Assembly (NCBI RefSeq): GCF_003932495.1
Contig: NZ_QZMT01000010.1
Span: 62,001 to 126,000 of the forward strand
DNA: 64,000 nt
Origin: Guyparkeria sp. SCN-R1
GTDB lineage: Bacteria; Pseudomonadota; Gammaproteobacteria; Halothiobacillales; Halothiobacillaceae
Reading direction: 5' to 3'
Shown piece after piece: positions 1 through 9,485 of the stretch. Position 1 is the stretch's first letter; every line of letters starts with the position of its first letter. Under the pieces are notes generated by a model, which ran no database searches, had not been told where the DNA came from, and saw only the letters and a list, made by a program, of their open reading frames with translations. The translations under genes and the position numbers were made by a program.

Positions 1-1
1 G

Positions 2-484
2 GTGTTCGTGCCGCTGATCCAGAAGCCGTTCCCGGAGATCGTCGACTTCTACCTGCCGCCGGAGGGCTGCTCCTACCGCATGGCCGTGGTGTCGATGAAA
101 AAGCAGTACCCGGGCCATGCCAAGCGCGTGATGATGGGCGTGTGGAGCTTCCTGCGCCAGTTCATGTACACCAAGTTCGTCATCGTGGTGGACGACGACG
201 TCGACCCGCGTTCCTGGGAGGACGTGATCTGGGCGATGACCACGCGCATGGACCCGGTGCGCGACACGCACCTGGTCGAGAACACCCCGATCGACTACCT
301 CGACTTCGCCTCGCCCGTCTCCGGGCTGGGCGGCAAGATGGGGCTGGATGCGACTAGCAAGTGGCCGGGCGAGACCGACCGCGAATGGGGGCGGCCGATC
401 CGGGCCGACAGGCAGGCCGAGCAGGCGATGGCCTCGGTCTTCGAGGCGGTCATGGCCCGGGCCGAGGCGGCGCAGAAGGGCTGA
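2..484 (+). CDS. ubiD: UbiD-family 4-hydroxy-3-polyprenylbenzoate decarboxylase, C-terminal part (gene starts outside window)
   Basis: This is the last 160 codons of a UbiD decarboxylase, the prenylated-FMN enzyme that removes the carboxylate of 3-polyprenyl-4-hydroxybenzoate in ubiquinone synthesis. The visible part contains the family's conserved stretch [21 protein letters not shown] and, further on, the [11 protein letters not shown] and [15 protein letters not shown] motifs that are characteristic of the UbiD C-terminal half. The reading frame is open to the left edge, so the N-terminal two thirds, including most of the cofactor site, lie outside. It converges with the minus-strand diguanylate cyclase that ends 14 bases downstream. 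Identity is secure at family level; the respiratory-quinone role is inferred from the family. Confidence 0.9.
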   Translation: MFVPLIQKPFPEIVDFYLPPEGCSYRMAVVSMKKQYPGHAKRVMMGVWSFLRQFMYTKFVIVVDDDVDPRSWEDVIWAMTTRMDPVRDTHLVENTPIDYLDFASPVSGLGGKMGLDATSKWPGETDREWGRPIRADRQAEQAMASVFEAVMARAEAAQKG

Positions 485-497
485 AACGCCTGAAAGG

Positions 498-1910
498 TCA
501 GTCGACCGTGTCGGCCGAGAGCACGCAGCGGTTGCGGCCCTTCTCCTTGGCCTGGTAAAGCGCGTCGTCGGCGCGCGCGAAGACCGTTTCCATCTCCTCG
601 CCGGGCGTGAATTCGGCCAGTCCACAGGAGGCGGTGACGCCGATTTCGCGGCCGCGGTAGCGCAGCTTGGTACGTGCCAGCTTCTCGCGGATGCGCTCGA
701 CTACCTTGAGGGCGTCCTCGCCGGCGGCGGCCGGCAGCAACATCACGAACTCCTCGCCGCCAAATCGCGCGATGATGTCGACGTCGCGGATCAGGTTCAT
801 GAAGGTCTTGGCGACGATGATCAGGGTCTTGTCGCCGGCCTGATGACCGAGCTGGTCGTTGATCTCCTTGAAGCGATCCAGGTCCCAGATCGCCAGTGTC
901 AGCGGGGATTCGTCGCGACGCATGCGCGCCATTTCCAGGCGCACGCGGTGATCGAAGGCCAGCCGGTTCGGCAGCCCGGTGAGGTTGTCGCGGAACAGTT
1001 TCGCCTCGCTCTGCTTGAGCTGTTCCTCGAGCATGCGCGTCTGGTCCTCGAGTCGCGCGAGTCGTTGCCGCAACTGTTCGTTGTCCGCCTCGACATCTTC
1101 CTGGCGGCGTTCTTCGCCCTGCTGGAAGGCCTGCACCTGCTGGCGGATGCGGTTGATCCGTTCGCGGACCACGAGCTTGAGGCCATCGAGATCGTCGGCC
1201 GATTCCACCTGCGCGTCGATGTCGTCGACCTGCTGGCGCAGCGAGTCGTCGAGCTTGAGGCGGGCGTCTCGCTGCACGAGCAGGTCGTCGCTCTGCGCCT
1301 GGCTGAACTGGTCGATGTCGGCCAGTGCGTCGGTGACCTGCTCGAGAAAGCGGGTGAGCTCGCCCTTCTCCTTCTCGATCGCCTGGCGCATGTCATTGAT
1401 CAACGTGGCGCTGCGGTCGATCAGGATGCTGGGCAAGGTGCGGTCGTTGGGGTCGTCGATGGCCGCGATCAGTCGCGCGCGGCGACCTTCCATCGCATCG
1501 ACGAAGGCGATGCGGTCGAGCAGCAGGGGCAGCACCTCACGAACATGTGAGGCCGAGCCGTTGTGCGTGCCATGACTGGCCGGGGCGGCCTCCGGCCGCG
1601 GTGCGTCGTCGGGCTGGCTGGCCTCGAGTTCACGGATGCGCCGCGCCAAGTCTTCGAGCTCGCCCTTGAGCCGGCCGACCTCGAAGGCATGCTCGTCCTG
1701 CTTGCGGGCCTTGTCGCGGATGCGGGCGGCGGCGTCGGCCAGCTCCGGGTAGGCCTTGTCGACGGCGAACAGCACCCGCGTGAGGGTGATCTTGAGCAGC
1801 CCGCCCAGTTCCTGGTCGTGGTCCTCCAGTCGGCCGAGTTCACCTAGCAGCTGTTCGTAACGCTCCCGGTAGTCGTCGTTTTCCGTCGACGCGGTGGGTG
1901 CCTCGGCCAT
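498..1910 (-). CDS. Cytosolic diguanylate cyclase (GGDEF domain, N-terminal coiled coil)
   Basis: The 470-residue protein ends in a GGDEF domain that makes cyclic di-GMP from two GTP. The signature is FGGEEF, and an RDVD inhibitory I-site lies five residues before it, so the enzyme should be active and product-inhibited. The first 290 residues are charged and heptad-like, with no signal peptide or membrane segment, so it is probably a coiled-coil sensor or dimerisation region in the cytoplasm. The start codon lies 34 bases after the EEP gene in the same direction, so they are probably cotranscribed. From memory, the Pseudomonas aeruginosa order GGDEF-EEP-dsbA-cc4-engB is similar, which suggests an old linkage. 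The input signal is unknown. Confidence 0.9.
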   Translation of the reverse strand: MAEAPTASTENDDYRERYEQLLGELGRLEDHDQELGGLLKITLTRVLFAVDKAYPELADAAARIRDKARKQDEHAFEVGRLKGELEDLARRIRELEASQPDDAPRPEAAPASHGTHNGSASHVREVLPLLLDRIAFVDAMEGRRARLIAAIDDPNDRTLPSILIDRSATLINDMRQAIEKEKGELTRFLEQVTDALADIDQFSQAQSDDLLVQRDARLKLDDSLRQQVDDIDAQVESADDLDGLKLVVRERINRIRQQVQAFQQGEERRQEDVEADNEQLRQRLARLEDQTRMLEEQLKQSEAKLFRDNLTGLPNRLAFDHRVRLEMARMRRDESPLTLAIWDLDRFKEINDQLGHQAGDKTLIIVAKTFMNLIRDVDIIARFGGEEFVMLLPAAAGEDALKVVERIREKLARTKLRYRGREIGVTASCGLAEFTPGEEMETVFARADDALYQAKEKGRNRCVLSADTVD

Positions 1911-1944
1911 CGTTTCGGTCTCTCCATAGGGTGAAGTGCCTAGA

Positions 1945-2784
1945 CTAGTGCTGTTTATGCGGCAATGGTAGCGCGATGCTCATCGCCACCGGGATGTGGT
2001 CCGAACCGCCGATCGGGCGGGCCTCGGTGCCGCGGATATCGAGCGACTGGCTTACCGCGATGTGATCAATCGCCCGTTGCGGTTGCCAGCGCGGGTAGGT
2101 CAGCGGGGGGCGCTTGGGCAGCTTCAGGCCGTTCTCGATGCACCACTGCTGCATGCCGGGGTCGTCAGGTTCGCAGTTGAAATCGGCCATCACCACCACG
2201 TAGCCCGGGACGTCGGCCAGCTCGCCCAGCTGGTCGAACTGCATCTGGCGGGCGCGGCGGCTCAGGGCCAGATGGGTGTCGATCACGCGCAGCGGGTGAC
2301 CGTCCCAGAGGAAATCCGCTACCAGTGCCCCGCGGCCGGGCATGCGACCGGGCAGCGGACACTGGGTGATCTCCCGTGGCTGGATGCGGCTGATCAGGCC
2401 CAGAGCGTGCTTACCGAACTGGCCGAGATCGCGGTTGACGCGCACCGCCCAGTGGGAGAGTTCGGCCAGTTCGGCCAGGTGCTCGGCCTGGTTGAGAAAG
2501 CGGCTGCGGATCGAGCCGGCATCGGCCTCCTGCAGGCCGATGATGTCGAAGTGCGACAGGGTGGGGGCGATCGCGGCTAGGCTGCGGGCGCGGTCGGCAC
2601 TGGGCAGTAGGTGCTTCCAGCCGCCGGTAAGATAGTCGCGGTAGCGATGGGTGGCGATGCCGACCTGGATGTTGTGGGACAGGAGCCGCAGCGGTTGATG
2701 GCCCCGCACGGCAATGAAATCCTCGGGTCCGCCGGTGGCCGTGCTGCAGCTCAGGCCGCGTTGGCTGGCCGCCCGGCGGGTCAT
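1945..2784 (-). CDS. Endonuclease/exonuclease/phosphatase (EEP) family protein
   Basis: This 279-residue protein has the EEP (DNase I-like) fold motifs in order: SHNIQ near residue 36, LQEAD, DTHLALS, VMADFNCEPDD, and the C-terminal IDHI and GSDHIPV. These supply the metal-binding Glu, the catalytic Asp/Asn pair and the closing Asp-His pair, so a metal-dependent phosphodiesterase or phosphatase is expected. The substrate (nucleic acid, lipid or sugar phosphate) cannot be read from the sequence. Its start overlaps the stop of the acetolactate synthase-like gene by four bases (ATGA), so the two are translationally coupled. A second, distinct EEP gene lies at 10502-11236. Confidence 0.85.
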   Translation of the reverse strand: MTRRAASQRGLSCSTATGGPEDFIAVRGHQPLRLLSHNIQVGIATHRYRDYLTGGWKHLLPSADRARSLAAIAPTLSHFDIIGLQEADAGSIRSRFLNQAEHLAELAELSHWAVRVNRDLGQFGKHALGLISRIQPREITQCPLPGRMPGRGALVADFLWDGHPLRVIDTHLALSRRARQMQFDQLGELADVPGYVVVMADFNCEPDDPGMQQWCIENGLKLPKRPPLTYPRWQPQRAIDHIAVSQSLDIRGTEARPIGGSDHIPVAMSIALPLPHKQH

Positions 2785-4448
2785 CCGCCCACCAGGGTCT
2801 CGCCGAGTCGACGCGTGAGCTGCTCGTTCTCACGGTAGTCCACGGGCACGTCGATCACGCAGACCGACGCGCTTGCCATCGCCTCCTTGAGGATTGGCAG
2901 TAGCCCGTCGCCGGATTCGACCCGGTAGCCCTTCGCGCCGAAGCTCTCGGCCAACTGGACGAAGTCGGGGTTGCCGAAGTGCACGCCGGTGCTGCGTCCG
3001 AATCCGCGGCGCTGCTTCATGTCGATCAGGCCGTAGCCGCCGTCATTCCAGATCAGCACGATGATCGGTGTCTTGCAGCGCACGGCCGTTTCCAGTTCCT
3101 GCACGTTCATCAGGAAGCCCGCGTCGCCGGTGGCGGCGACGATGTGGCGCTCCGGGTAGAGCAGCTTGGCGGCGATCGCCCCGGGCAGGGCGATGCCCAT
3201 GCTGGCAAAGCCGTTGGAGATGATGCAGCTATTGGGCTGCTCGGAGCGGTACATGCGCGCGAGCCACATCTTGTGGGCGCCGACGTCCGAGATGACGATG
3301 TCCTGGCTGGAGAGTGCGGTGCGCAGGTCCCAGATCAGCTTCTGCGGCTTGATCGGCATGCAGTCGTCGTCGGCGTGCCGGTTCATGTCCTCGATCAGCG
3401 CCTCACGCAGGTTGCGGAAGGCCGGTCCGTCACGCGGGGTGGTCATGTCGCCGAGACGGTTCATGGCGGTGTTGATGTCACCGACGATGCTGGTCGCCAC
3501 CGGGTAGTAGGCATCCACCTCGGCGGCCTCGGTGTCCACATGGATGATGTGGCGATCGCGGGTGGGGTGCCAGAGCTGGGGGTGGTATTCCACCAGGTCG
3601 TAGCCGATGCAGACGATCACGTCGGCCTGGTCGAAGCCGACGTTGACGTAGTCCTTCGATTGCAGGCCGACCGAGCCCAGCGCCATCGGGTGGCGGAAGG
3701 GGATCACGCCCTTGGCCATGAAGGTGTTGGCCACGGGGATGTTGAGGCGCTCGGCAAGACTCGCCAGTGCCTCGCTGGCCTCGGCGCGGACCACGCCATG
3801 GCCGGCGAGGATGATCGGGTGCCGGGCCTCGCTCAATAGCCGAGCCGCCTGTTTGAGGCTGGACTCGCGCGGTTCGCTCGCCCCGTTGGCGGTCACCCGC
3901 AGCGGCTCGGCGTAGCCCGACTCCACCGGCATGGCGGCGACGTCTTCGGGCAGCTCGATGAAGCTCGCCCCGCCCTTGCCGGCCTCGGCAAACTTGGTCG
4001 CGCGACGAATGGTCTCGGGGATCGCCGACGGGGTGACGATCCGCGAGGCATAGCGGGTGATCGGTTCGAACATTCGCACCAGGTCGAGCACCTGGTGCGA
4101 CTCCTTGTGCAGCCGGTCGATGCCGGCCTGCCCGGCGATGGCGATCAGCGGGGCGTGGTCCATGTTGGCGTCGGCCACGCCGGTGACCAGATTGGTCGCG
4201 CCGGGACCGAGCGTGGAAAAGCAGACCCCCGGCTTGCCGGTGAGCCGACCGACGAGATCGGCCATGAACGCCGCGCCCTGTTCATGGCGCGTGACGATCA
4301 GCTCGATCGACGACTCGTTGAGTGCATCGACGAAATCGAGGTTTTCCTCGCCCGGGATGCCAAAGACGTACTTGACGCCCTCGTTCTCGAGGCAGCGCAG
4401 CAGCAGTTGGGCGCCGGTGGTCACGGGGCGATCAGTCTCGTTCGTCAC
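2781..4448 (-). CDS. Acetolactate synthase-like thiamine diphosphate enzyme (large subunit, AlsS-like)
   Basis: The 555-residue protein belongs to the ThDP-dependent acetolactate synthase family, which condenses two pyruvates to 2-acetolactate. The N-terminal domain has FGIPGEENLDF and the RHEQGAAFMA segment with the catalytic Glu, followed by GRLTGKPGVCFSTLGPGATN. The C-terminal domain has the ThDP/Mg motif starting GDAGFLMN and running to WNDGGYGLIDM. The RHEQ-AAFMA and VGRLTGKPGV segments resemble the catabolic AlsS/BudB branch more than IlvB/IlvI, and no small subunit or alsD decarboxylase is nearby. It overlaps dsbA by 17 bases upstream and the EEP gene by four bases downstream. Another decarboxylating or ligating ThDP activity cannot be excluded. 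Confidence 0.8.
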   Translation of the reverse strand: MTNETDRPVTTGAQLLLRCLENEGVKYVFGIPGEENLDFVDALNESSIELIVTRHEQGAAFMADLVGRLTGKPGVCFSTLGPGATNLVTGVADANMDHAPLIAIAGQAGIDRLHKESHQVLDLVRMFEPITRYASRIVTPSAIPETIRRATKFAEAGKGGASFIELPEDVAAMPVESGYAEPLRVTANGASEPRESSLKQAARLLSEARHPIILAGHGVVRAEASEALASLAERLNIPVANTFMAKGVIPFRHPMALGSVGLQSKDYVNVGFDQADVIVCIGYDLVEYHPQLWHPTRDRHIIHVDTEAAEVDAYYPVATSIVGDINTAMNRLGDMTTPRDGPAFRNLREALIEDMNRHADDDCMPIKPQKLIWDLRTALSSQDIVISDVGAHKMWLARMYRSEQPNSCIISNGFASMGIALPGAIAAKLLYPERHIVAATGDAGFLMNVQELETAVRCKTPIIVLIWNDGGYGLIDMKQRRGFGRSTGVHFGNPDFVQLAESFGAKGYRVESGDGLLPILKEAMASASVCVIDVPVDYRENEQLTRRLGETLVGG

Positions 4449-5064
4449 GGATCTGTTCGATCAGGGCGTCGACGACCTCCAGCATCTCGACGTTGCCGCC
4501 GGCCAGCCGCCCGGTGACGAGGTAGCGGCCATCGACCAGCAGGGACGGCACGCCCTGCACGCCGGCATCCTGGGCGATTTGCCCGGTCTGGCGGATGGCG
4601 TTCTGGGTGCCGAAGCCCTCAAAAGCCTCGAGAAACGCCTCGCGGTCGACGCCCTGCTCGGCGTAGAAGTCGGCGATCGAGTCGGCGTCCGTCAGACGGT
4701 TGCCTTCCTCGTGGATGGCGTGGAATACCTTGGCGTGCGTCTCGTCGACCACGTCGAGCTGGTCGGCGGCGTAGAAGGCGCGTGTCAGCGGCACCCAGTG
4801 CTGGCCGAGTGCCACGGCGCGGCGCTCGAACACCACGTCCTCGTCCAGTTCCTCGAGCCACGGCTCGAGTTCACCCTCGAGGTAGTAGCAGTGCGGGCAG
4901 CCATACCAGAAGAACTCCTGGACCAGGACCTTGCCCTCCGGCGAGGTGACATCGGTTTGCACCTCCTTGTAGCCAGATCCTGCGGCCATCGCGGGGGCGG
5001 CCAGGGCCAGGGCGGTGGTGGCGAGCAGCGCGGTGACGAATGACTTGAGGCGATTGACGAGCAT
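4432..5064 (-). CDS. dsbA: Periplasmic thiol:disulfide interchange protein DsbA
   Basis: DsbA introduces disulfide bonds into exported proteins. The 210-residue precursor starts with a Sec signal peptide (positive residues, then TALLATTALALAAP, cleavage expected after AMA). The active site CPHC is at residues 56-59 in FFWYGCPHCYY, and the cis-proline loop appears as GVPSLLVDGRY. The length is normal for the family. It lies downstream of the system II cytochrome c assembly genes ccsB and resB, a sensible setting because apocytochrome cysteines pass through the oxidising periplasm. The gap to ccsB is 136 bases, and the downstream acetolactate synthase-like gene overlaps it by 17 bases. Confidence 0.95.
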   Translation of the reverse strand: MLVNRLKSFVTALLATTALALAAPAMAAGSGYKEVQTDVTSPEGKVLVQEFFWYGCPHCYYLEGELEPWLEELDEDVVFERRAVALGQHWVPLTRAFYAADQLDVVDETHAKVFHAIHEEGNRLTDADSIADFYAEQGVDREAFLEAFEGFGTQNAIRQTGQIAQDAGVQGVPSLLVDGRYLVTGRLAGGNVEMLEVVDALIEQIRDERD

Positions 5065-5200
5065 GGAATGTCTCCGAGATTCGATCAGGTGGGGCGTTCA
5101 GTGCGGGGCCGAGTCGGCCGGTGCCCCTGAACGAAGTATGGGGCAAGCCCGCTGTCCTTGCAGCCGGCCGCCCCATGCGTGTTCATTCGGTTTGGGCGGA

Positions 5201-6409
5201 TCAGAGTTCGCCGTAGGAGTGCAGCCCCGAGAGGAACATGTTCACCCCGAGGAAGGCGAAACTGGTGATGAACAGGCCGCCGATGCTCCACCAGGCCATG
5301 ACCGGACCGCGCCAGCCCTTAGTCAGGCGCATGTGCAGCCAGGCGGCGTAGTTCAACCAGACGATCAGCGCCCAGGTCTCCTTCGGGTCCCAGCTCCAGT
5401 AGCCGCCCCAGGCCTCGGCCGCCCACATGGCGCCGAGGATGGTGGCGATGGTGAAGAAGGCGAAGCCCAGCGCGATGGCCTTGTACTGGATGTCGTCCAT
5501 CACGGCCAGCGACGGCAAACGATCGTTCGGCCCGTCACCGCCCATCTTCTGCTTGATCAGGTAGGCGATGCCGACCATGGCGGCGATGGCGAAGGTGCCG
5601 TAGCCGACGAAGTTCGCGGGCACGTGGATCTTCATCCACCAGCTGTTGAGCGCGGGGACCAGCGGCTCGATGACGTGGGCCTCACGGTCGAACTGGTACC
5701 AGAGCAGGAAGGCCAGCGAGATGCCGATGATCAGCATCACGAAGCCGCCCAGGCTGCGGTTGTTGTAACGCTTCTCGTAGTAGAGATAGAGCAGCGCGGT
5801 GAACACGGCGAATACGATGAATACCTCGTAGAGGTTGCTCACCGGGATGTGGCCGTAGTCGAGGTTGATCAGGTAGCCCTCGCGCCAGCGGGTGAAAAAG
5901 GCGACAAAGCCCATCAACGAGCCGGTCCAGACCAGCGCCGAGCCGACCTTCAGTCCGTAGTTCGAGCGCACCAGGGTGGCAATGAAGTAGGTGGGGATCG
6001 CCAGGAAGTAGAGCGCGACCATCCACATCGTCGCCGCGGTGCTCGACAGGAAGTACGTGAACAGGAAGGTGGATTCCTGGAATTCCGCCAGCCCGTCACG
6101 GCCCACCGGCCCGTCGGCGCCGAGGATGTTGTACTGCCAGACGGCGAAGGTGGAGATGATGGCCACGACCCCCACCAGCCAGCGGGTGGCCGGCCAGACC
6201 CAGCCGAGGAAGCCCAGCCCCAGGGCGGTACCGAACAGCGTGCCGGTGGCATAGAAATCGAGAGATTCGCTGTACTGCACGTAGCCGATGCCGGCGATGA
6301 CCAGCATCGCGACCGTCCACAGCACGTCAATCAGGCCGACGTGCCGTGGTGCCGGCAGGTTCGAAGTGGGTTGATAGCCGTTGACCATCTGTTCGTTCGG
6401 GACAGACAT
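5201..6409 (-). CDS. ccsB: System II cytochrome c biogenesis protein CcsB (CcsA/ResC family)
   Basis: This is the multi-membrane haem-handling half of the system II synthetase that exports haem and ligates it to apocytochrome c. The 402-residue protein has about eight hydrophobic segments and the tryptophan-rich WWD-type motif as WGGYWSWDPKETWALIVW near the C-terminus, with conserved histidines in the flanking loops. It is called CcsB in bacterial annotation and CcsA or ResC elsewhere. It follows resB by 35 bases in the same direction. Cytochrome c4 two genes upstream is an obvious client. The assignment is firm. Confidence 0.93.
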   Translation of the reverse strand: MSVPNEQMVNGYQPTSNLPAPRHVGLIDVLWTVAMLVIAGIGYVQYSESLDFYATGTLFGTALGLGFLGWVWPATRWLVGVVAIISTFAVWQYNILGADGPVGRDGLAEFQESTFLFTYFLSSTAATMWMVALYFLAIPTYFIATLVRSNYGLKVGSALVWTGSLMGFVAFFTRWREGYLINLDYGHIPVSNLYEVFIVFAVFTALLYLYYEKRYNNRSLGGFVMLIIGISLAFLLWYQFDREAHVIEPLVPALNSWWMKIHVPANFVGYGTFAIAAMVGIAYLIKQKMGGDGPNDRLPSLAVMDDIQYKAIALGFAFFTIATILGAMWAAEAWGGYWSWDPKETWALIVWLNYAAWLHMRLTKGWRGPVMAWWSIGGLFITSFAFLGVNMFLSGLHSYGEL

Positions 6410-6444
6410 CGTCGTTTTCTCCTGCGCGGATTAGTCCGGCGCCT

Positions 6445-8514
6445 CTAGCCCTTGCCGGGCGTCGTGGACGCGTCATTTTGGTCGTTGGACCCGGTCTGAC
6501 GCATGAGCTCATCGCTGAACTGGGCGAAGGCCTGGTCGAAGTCGATGTTCTTGCGGGCATCCGTGCCGGCCACCACTACACGGTGGCGCGTTGACTCCCC
6601 ATCATCGTTCACGTCGGCCGGTTTGATCAACACCCAGAGCCGACGGTAATGAATGTAGAACAGCATGAAGATGCCCAGGGTCAGCATCAGCGAGCCCAGG
6701 TACACCCAGAACATGCCCGGCGACCGGGTGATCTCCAGCCCGGTCGACTGGATGTGGTTGAAGCCGGTGGGCGCGACGAAGATCGGCGAGCCATAGTTGG
6801 GAATGACCGTGACCACGTCGAGTGCCTTCTCGAAGAAGTCCTCGTCGCGATCGCCGAATTCCTCGACCCCCTGATCCTGCAAGGTCTCCATGTAGGCGCG
6901 CATGAGCACCGACTGAACCACTCGGAACGAGGATTCGCGCGCCTGCTCGGCCATTTCAGGCGGCATGTCGCGCTCGGCCATCTGCTGGTCGACCTGCTCG
7001 GTCAGCGCGGAGAAGCCCTGCTCGACGAAGGTCTCGACCATGCCGGCGATTGAGCGGGCAGCCGAACTCTGGGCCGCGCCACCCTGACCACCCTGCGGGG
7101 TCTGCGCGACCAGGTCGGCGGCGATGCGGGTGATTTCGTCGCGGTCCTTGAGCGTGGCGTAGAACGCCATGAAGGTTTCGATCGAATCGTTGCGGTCGGC
7201 CGGGATGAACAGGAACTGCTGCTGGGCACCGACCTCCGGGGTCACGCCGCTGAGGAAGTACTTGGTGCCGTCGAACTCGACCGGCTGGAAATAGTTTTCG
7301 TACTCGATCGCCTCGCCGGCGGCGTCACGCAGGCGGAAGGTGACCGACGGGCCGAAGTTGGTGTTCTCGCGGCTGCCGTCGGGGCCCTCGGTGGGGTTGA
7401 CGTTGAACAACGAGAAATCGCGGAATTCGAGCTTGTACTTCTCGCCGTTGAACTCGAAGCTTCGTTCCTGATTGACCGTGCCCTCGAGCGCCTGCTTGGT
7501 GCCAGCCTTGCCGAACAGCTGCCAGGCATCGAACTCCAGCTCCGTGCCGCCGTCGCCGAAGCTCGACTGGAAGATGTTGTAACCCTTGTAGCGCAGCGGG
7601 TGATTGACGCGGATGGTCTCATCGATCGATTCACCGGTTTCCTTGTCGGTGAGCGTGATCTTGGAGTTGAAGGACTTGGGCATGCCGGTGTCGTAGTGCT
7701 CGACAAAGAAGTCCTCTATCTCGATCTTGAACGGCAGGTTCTGCACCACGTAGCCGTCCTTCAGCCCGATGAAAGCGACATCGCCCCACTTGCCCTCGGG
7801 GATGTTCACCGAGCCGCGGAACCCGGCCAGCGCGCCCGGCGGCAGGTGCGATTCCTCGGGCACCTGGCTGACCGGCAGGTCGCGGGTCTCGACCTCGACC
7901 ACGCCCAGCATGTTGAGCGTCTTGAGGTACATCTTGCTGTCGATCAGCCCGCCGACCAGGATCACCACCATCCCTAAGTGGGTAAGCACGTAGCCGATGC
8001 GGTTCATGCCGCCCTTGCGCGCGGCCACCAGGGTCTCGCCCTCGCGTTCCTTGACCCGCGCCTTGTAGCCCAGCTGCGCGAAGATCTCCTGGGTGCGTTC
8101 GACGATGGTCGCGGCGGAGAGGTCGCTCTCGTACTGGCGGGAGTGACGGAAGGCACGCAGCGACTTGTCCTGCGCATTGAGGCGGAAGCTCTTGATGTCG
8201 CGCATGAAGCCCGGCGTGTTGCGGATCAGGCAGGCGCTGGTCGAGGCGAGCAGGAACAGCAAGATGGTGACGAACCAGCCGGCCGAGTAGACGTCGTAGA
8301 GCTTGAGGGCATTGAAGGCCTCGTACCAGAACGGGCCGAACTCGATCAGGTAGTCGTTGACCGGCTGGTTCTGCTGCAACACGGTGCCGATCACCGAGGC
8401 GATCGCCAGGATCGAGAGCAGCGCGATCGCCAGGTTCATCGACGTGAGCCAGGTGTACAGGCGCGAGCTCAGGCTGCGGCGGCGTTTGCGGGCGGTTTGG
8501 GCCTGGGAGGTCAT
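6445..8514 (-). CDS. resB: Cytochrome c biogenesis protein ResB (Ccs1 family)
   Basis: ResB is the partner of CcsB in system II and is thought to bind and chaperone apocytochrome c. The 689-residue protein has the expected plan: an N-terminal cytoplasmic segment, three early membrane helices (around NLAIALLSILAIASVIGTVL, FVTILLFLLASTSACLI and YVLTHLGMVVILVGGLI), a large periplasmic domain, and a final helix (FWVYLGSLMLTLGIFMLFYI). The periplasmic motif NHPLRYKGYNIFQSSFGDGG is a family hallmark. A Gln/Gly/Ala-rich insert (PQGGQGGAAQSS) lengthens the domain compared with small ResB proteins. It lies 139 bases downstream of cytochrome c4 and 35 bases upstream of ccsB. Confidence 0.93.
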   Translation of the reverse strand: MTSQAQTARKRRRSLSSRLYTWLTSMNLAIALLSILAIASVIGTVLQQNQPVNDYLIEFGPFWYEAFNALKLYDVYSAGWFVTILLFLLASTSACLIRNTPGFMRDIKSFRLNAQDKSLRAFRHSRQYESDLSAATIVERTQEIFAQLGYKARVKEREGETLVAARKGGMNRIGYVLTHLGMVVILVGGLIDSKMYLKTLNMLGVVEVETRDLPVSQVPEESHLPPGALAGFRGSVNIPEGKWGDVAFIGLKDGYVVQNLPFKIEIEDFFVEHYDTGMPKSFNSKITLTDKETGESIDETIRVNHPLRYKGYNIFQSSFGDGGTELEFDAWQLFGKAGTKQALEGTVNQERSFEFNGEKYKLEFRDFSLFNVNPTEGPDGSRENTNFGPSVTFRLRDAAGEAIEYENYFQPVEFDGTKYFLSGVTPEVGAQQQFLFIPADRNDSIETFMAFYATLKDRDEITRIAADLVAQTPQGGQGGAAQSSAARSIAGMVETFVEQGFSALTEQVDQQMAERDMPPEMAEQARESSFRVVQSVLMRAYMETLQDQGVEEFGDRDEDFFEKALDVVTVIPNYGSPIFVAPTGFNHIQSTGLEITRSPGMFWVYLGSLMLTLGIFMLFYIHYRRLWVLIKPADVNDDGESTRHRVVVAGTDARKNIDFDQAFAQFSDELMRQTGSNDQNDASTTPGKG

Positions 8515-8653
8515 CGGCTAGCCTTCGCGGGATCGGATAGGTTCATGGCGACTGTCGGCATCGGGATGCGTTCGCCAACGGATTCAGGCGTCTCGCCGCC
8601 GCCCGGGTGCCCCGACAAGCGGCGGCCCGGGCGGTACGGTGACGTGTTGGCGC

Positions 8654-9289
8654 TCAGTCGAGGCTGGCGATGTGTGCGGCCAGTGCGTCGATTTCGTCGT
8701 CGGTCAGCTCGGCGGCCAGCGGGGCCATCAGGGTGGCCTGACCATGGGCGCGCGCGCCGCTGCGGTAGTCCTTGAGCGACTGGGCGACGTAGCCGGCAGT
8801 CAGCCCGCGCAGGGCCGGGAAGCCGGCCGGCTGGTTGCCGAGCGCTTCGCTGTGGTGACAGGCGGCACAGGCGGCGACGTTTTCGCGACCCTGATGGTAC
8901 AGGTCCGCGCCCAATTCTGAACCCTCGTCGGCGGGGCTTGCCACCTTGCGCTCCTGGGCGGCGTAGTAGGCGGCGATGTCCTGGATCTGCTGGTCGCTGA
9001 GACCGGAGGCCTGTCCATTCATGATGGCGTTCTCGCGCTTGCCGTCGCGATAAGCGGTCAGTTGCGAGGCGACATACTTGGCCGGCTGGCCGGCAAGCGA
9101 CGGGAAGGCCGGGTTGTTGCTGTTGCCCTTGTCGCCGTGACAGGCGGCGCAGGACTGGGCTGCCTCGCGGCCGGCCTTGATCGAGCCGGCCTCGCTGGCC
9201 TGTGCGGCGCCGGCGAGAAAGGAGAGCCCCATCAGCATGCCGGCGGCGAAACGGCCGCGACGCGGCATCGGGTGAACTGCTGTCATCAT
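8654..9289 (-). CDS. Dihaem cytochrome c4
   Basis: Cytochrome c4 is a periplasmic dihaem electron carrier that feeds terminal oxidases. The protein has two class I cytochrome domains, each with a CAACH haem motif (CAACHGDKGNSNNPAFPSLA in the first, CAACHHSE in the second) and a distal Met region (IMNGQASGLS and ATLMAPLAAELTD). A signal peptide ending near GAAQA precedes the mature protein. The frame extends upstream to 9337, but the ATG-ATG pair at 9289/9286 gives a more normal leader, so I use 9289; the ribosome site is weak and the start uncertain. It heads the block with resB, ccsB and dsbA, so the carrier is encoded beside its own assembly machinery. Confidence 0.9.
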   Translation of the reverse strand: MMTAVHPMPRRGRFAAGMLMGLSFLAGAAQASEAGSIKAGREAAQSCAACHGDKGNSNNPAFPSLAGQPAKYVASQLTAYRDGKRENAIMNGQASGLSDQQIQDIAAYYAAQERKVASPADEGSELGADLYHQGRENVAACAACHHSEALGNQPAGFPALRGLTAGYVAQSLKDYRSGARAHGQATLMAPLAAELTDDEIDALAAHIASLD

Positions 9290-9485
9290 CGCTAACAATC
9301 TCGTTGTGGTTCGCGTTCGGCCGGCCCTGGCCTTCATAAAAGGTGTTTCGGAGCGCCCCGATTATAGGAATTCAGTCGAGCAATTCACCGCGGTATTCCC
9401 AGATTGGGACGGGGCGTCGCCAAAACGACCCGTAATCAAACCGCATAAGTCACTCGCTTGCAACCTTGTGGCGTGGCAGGATGCC

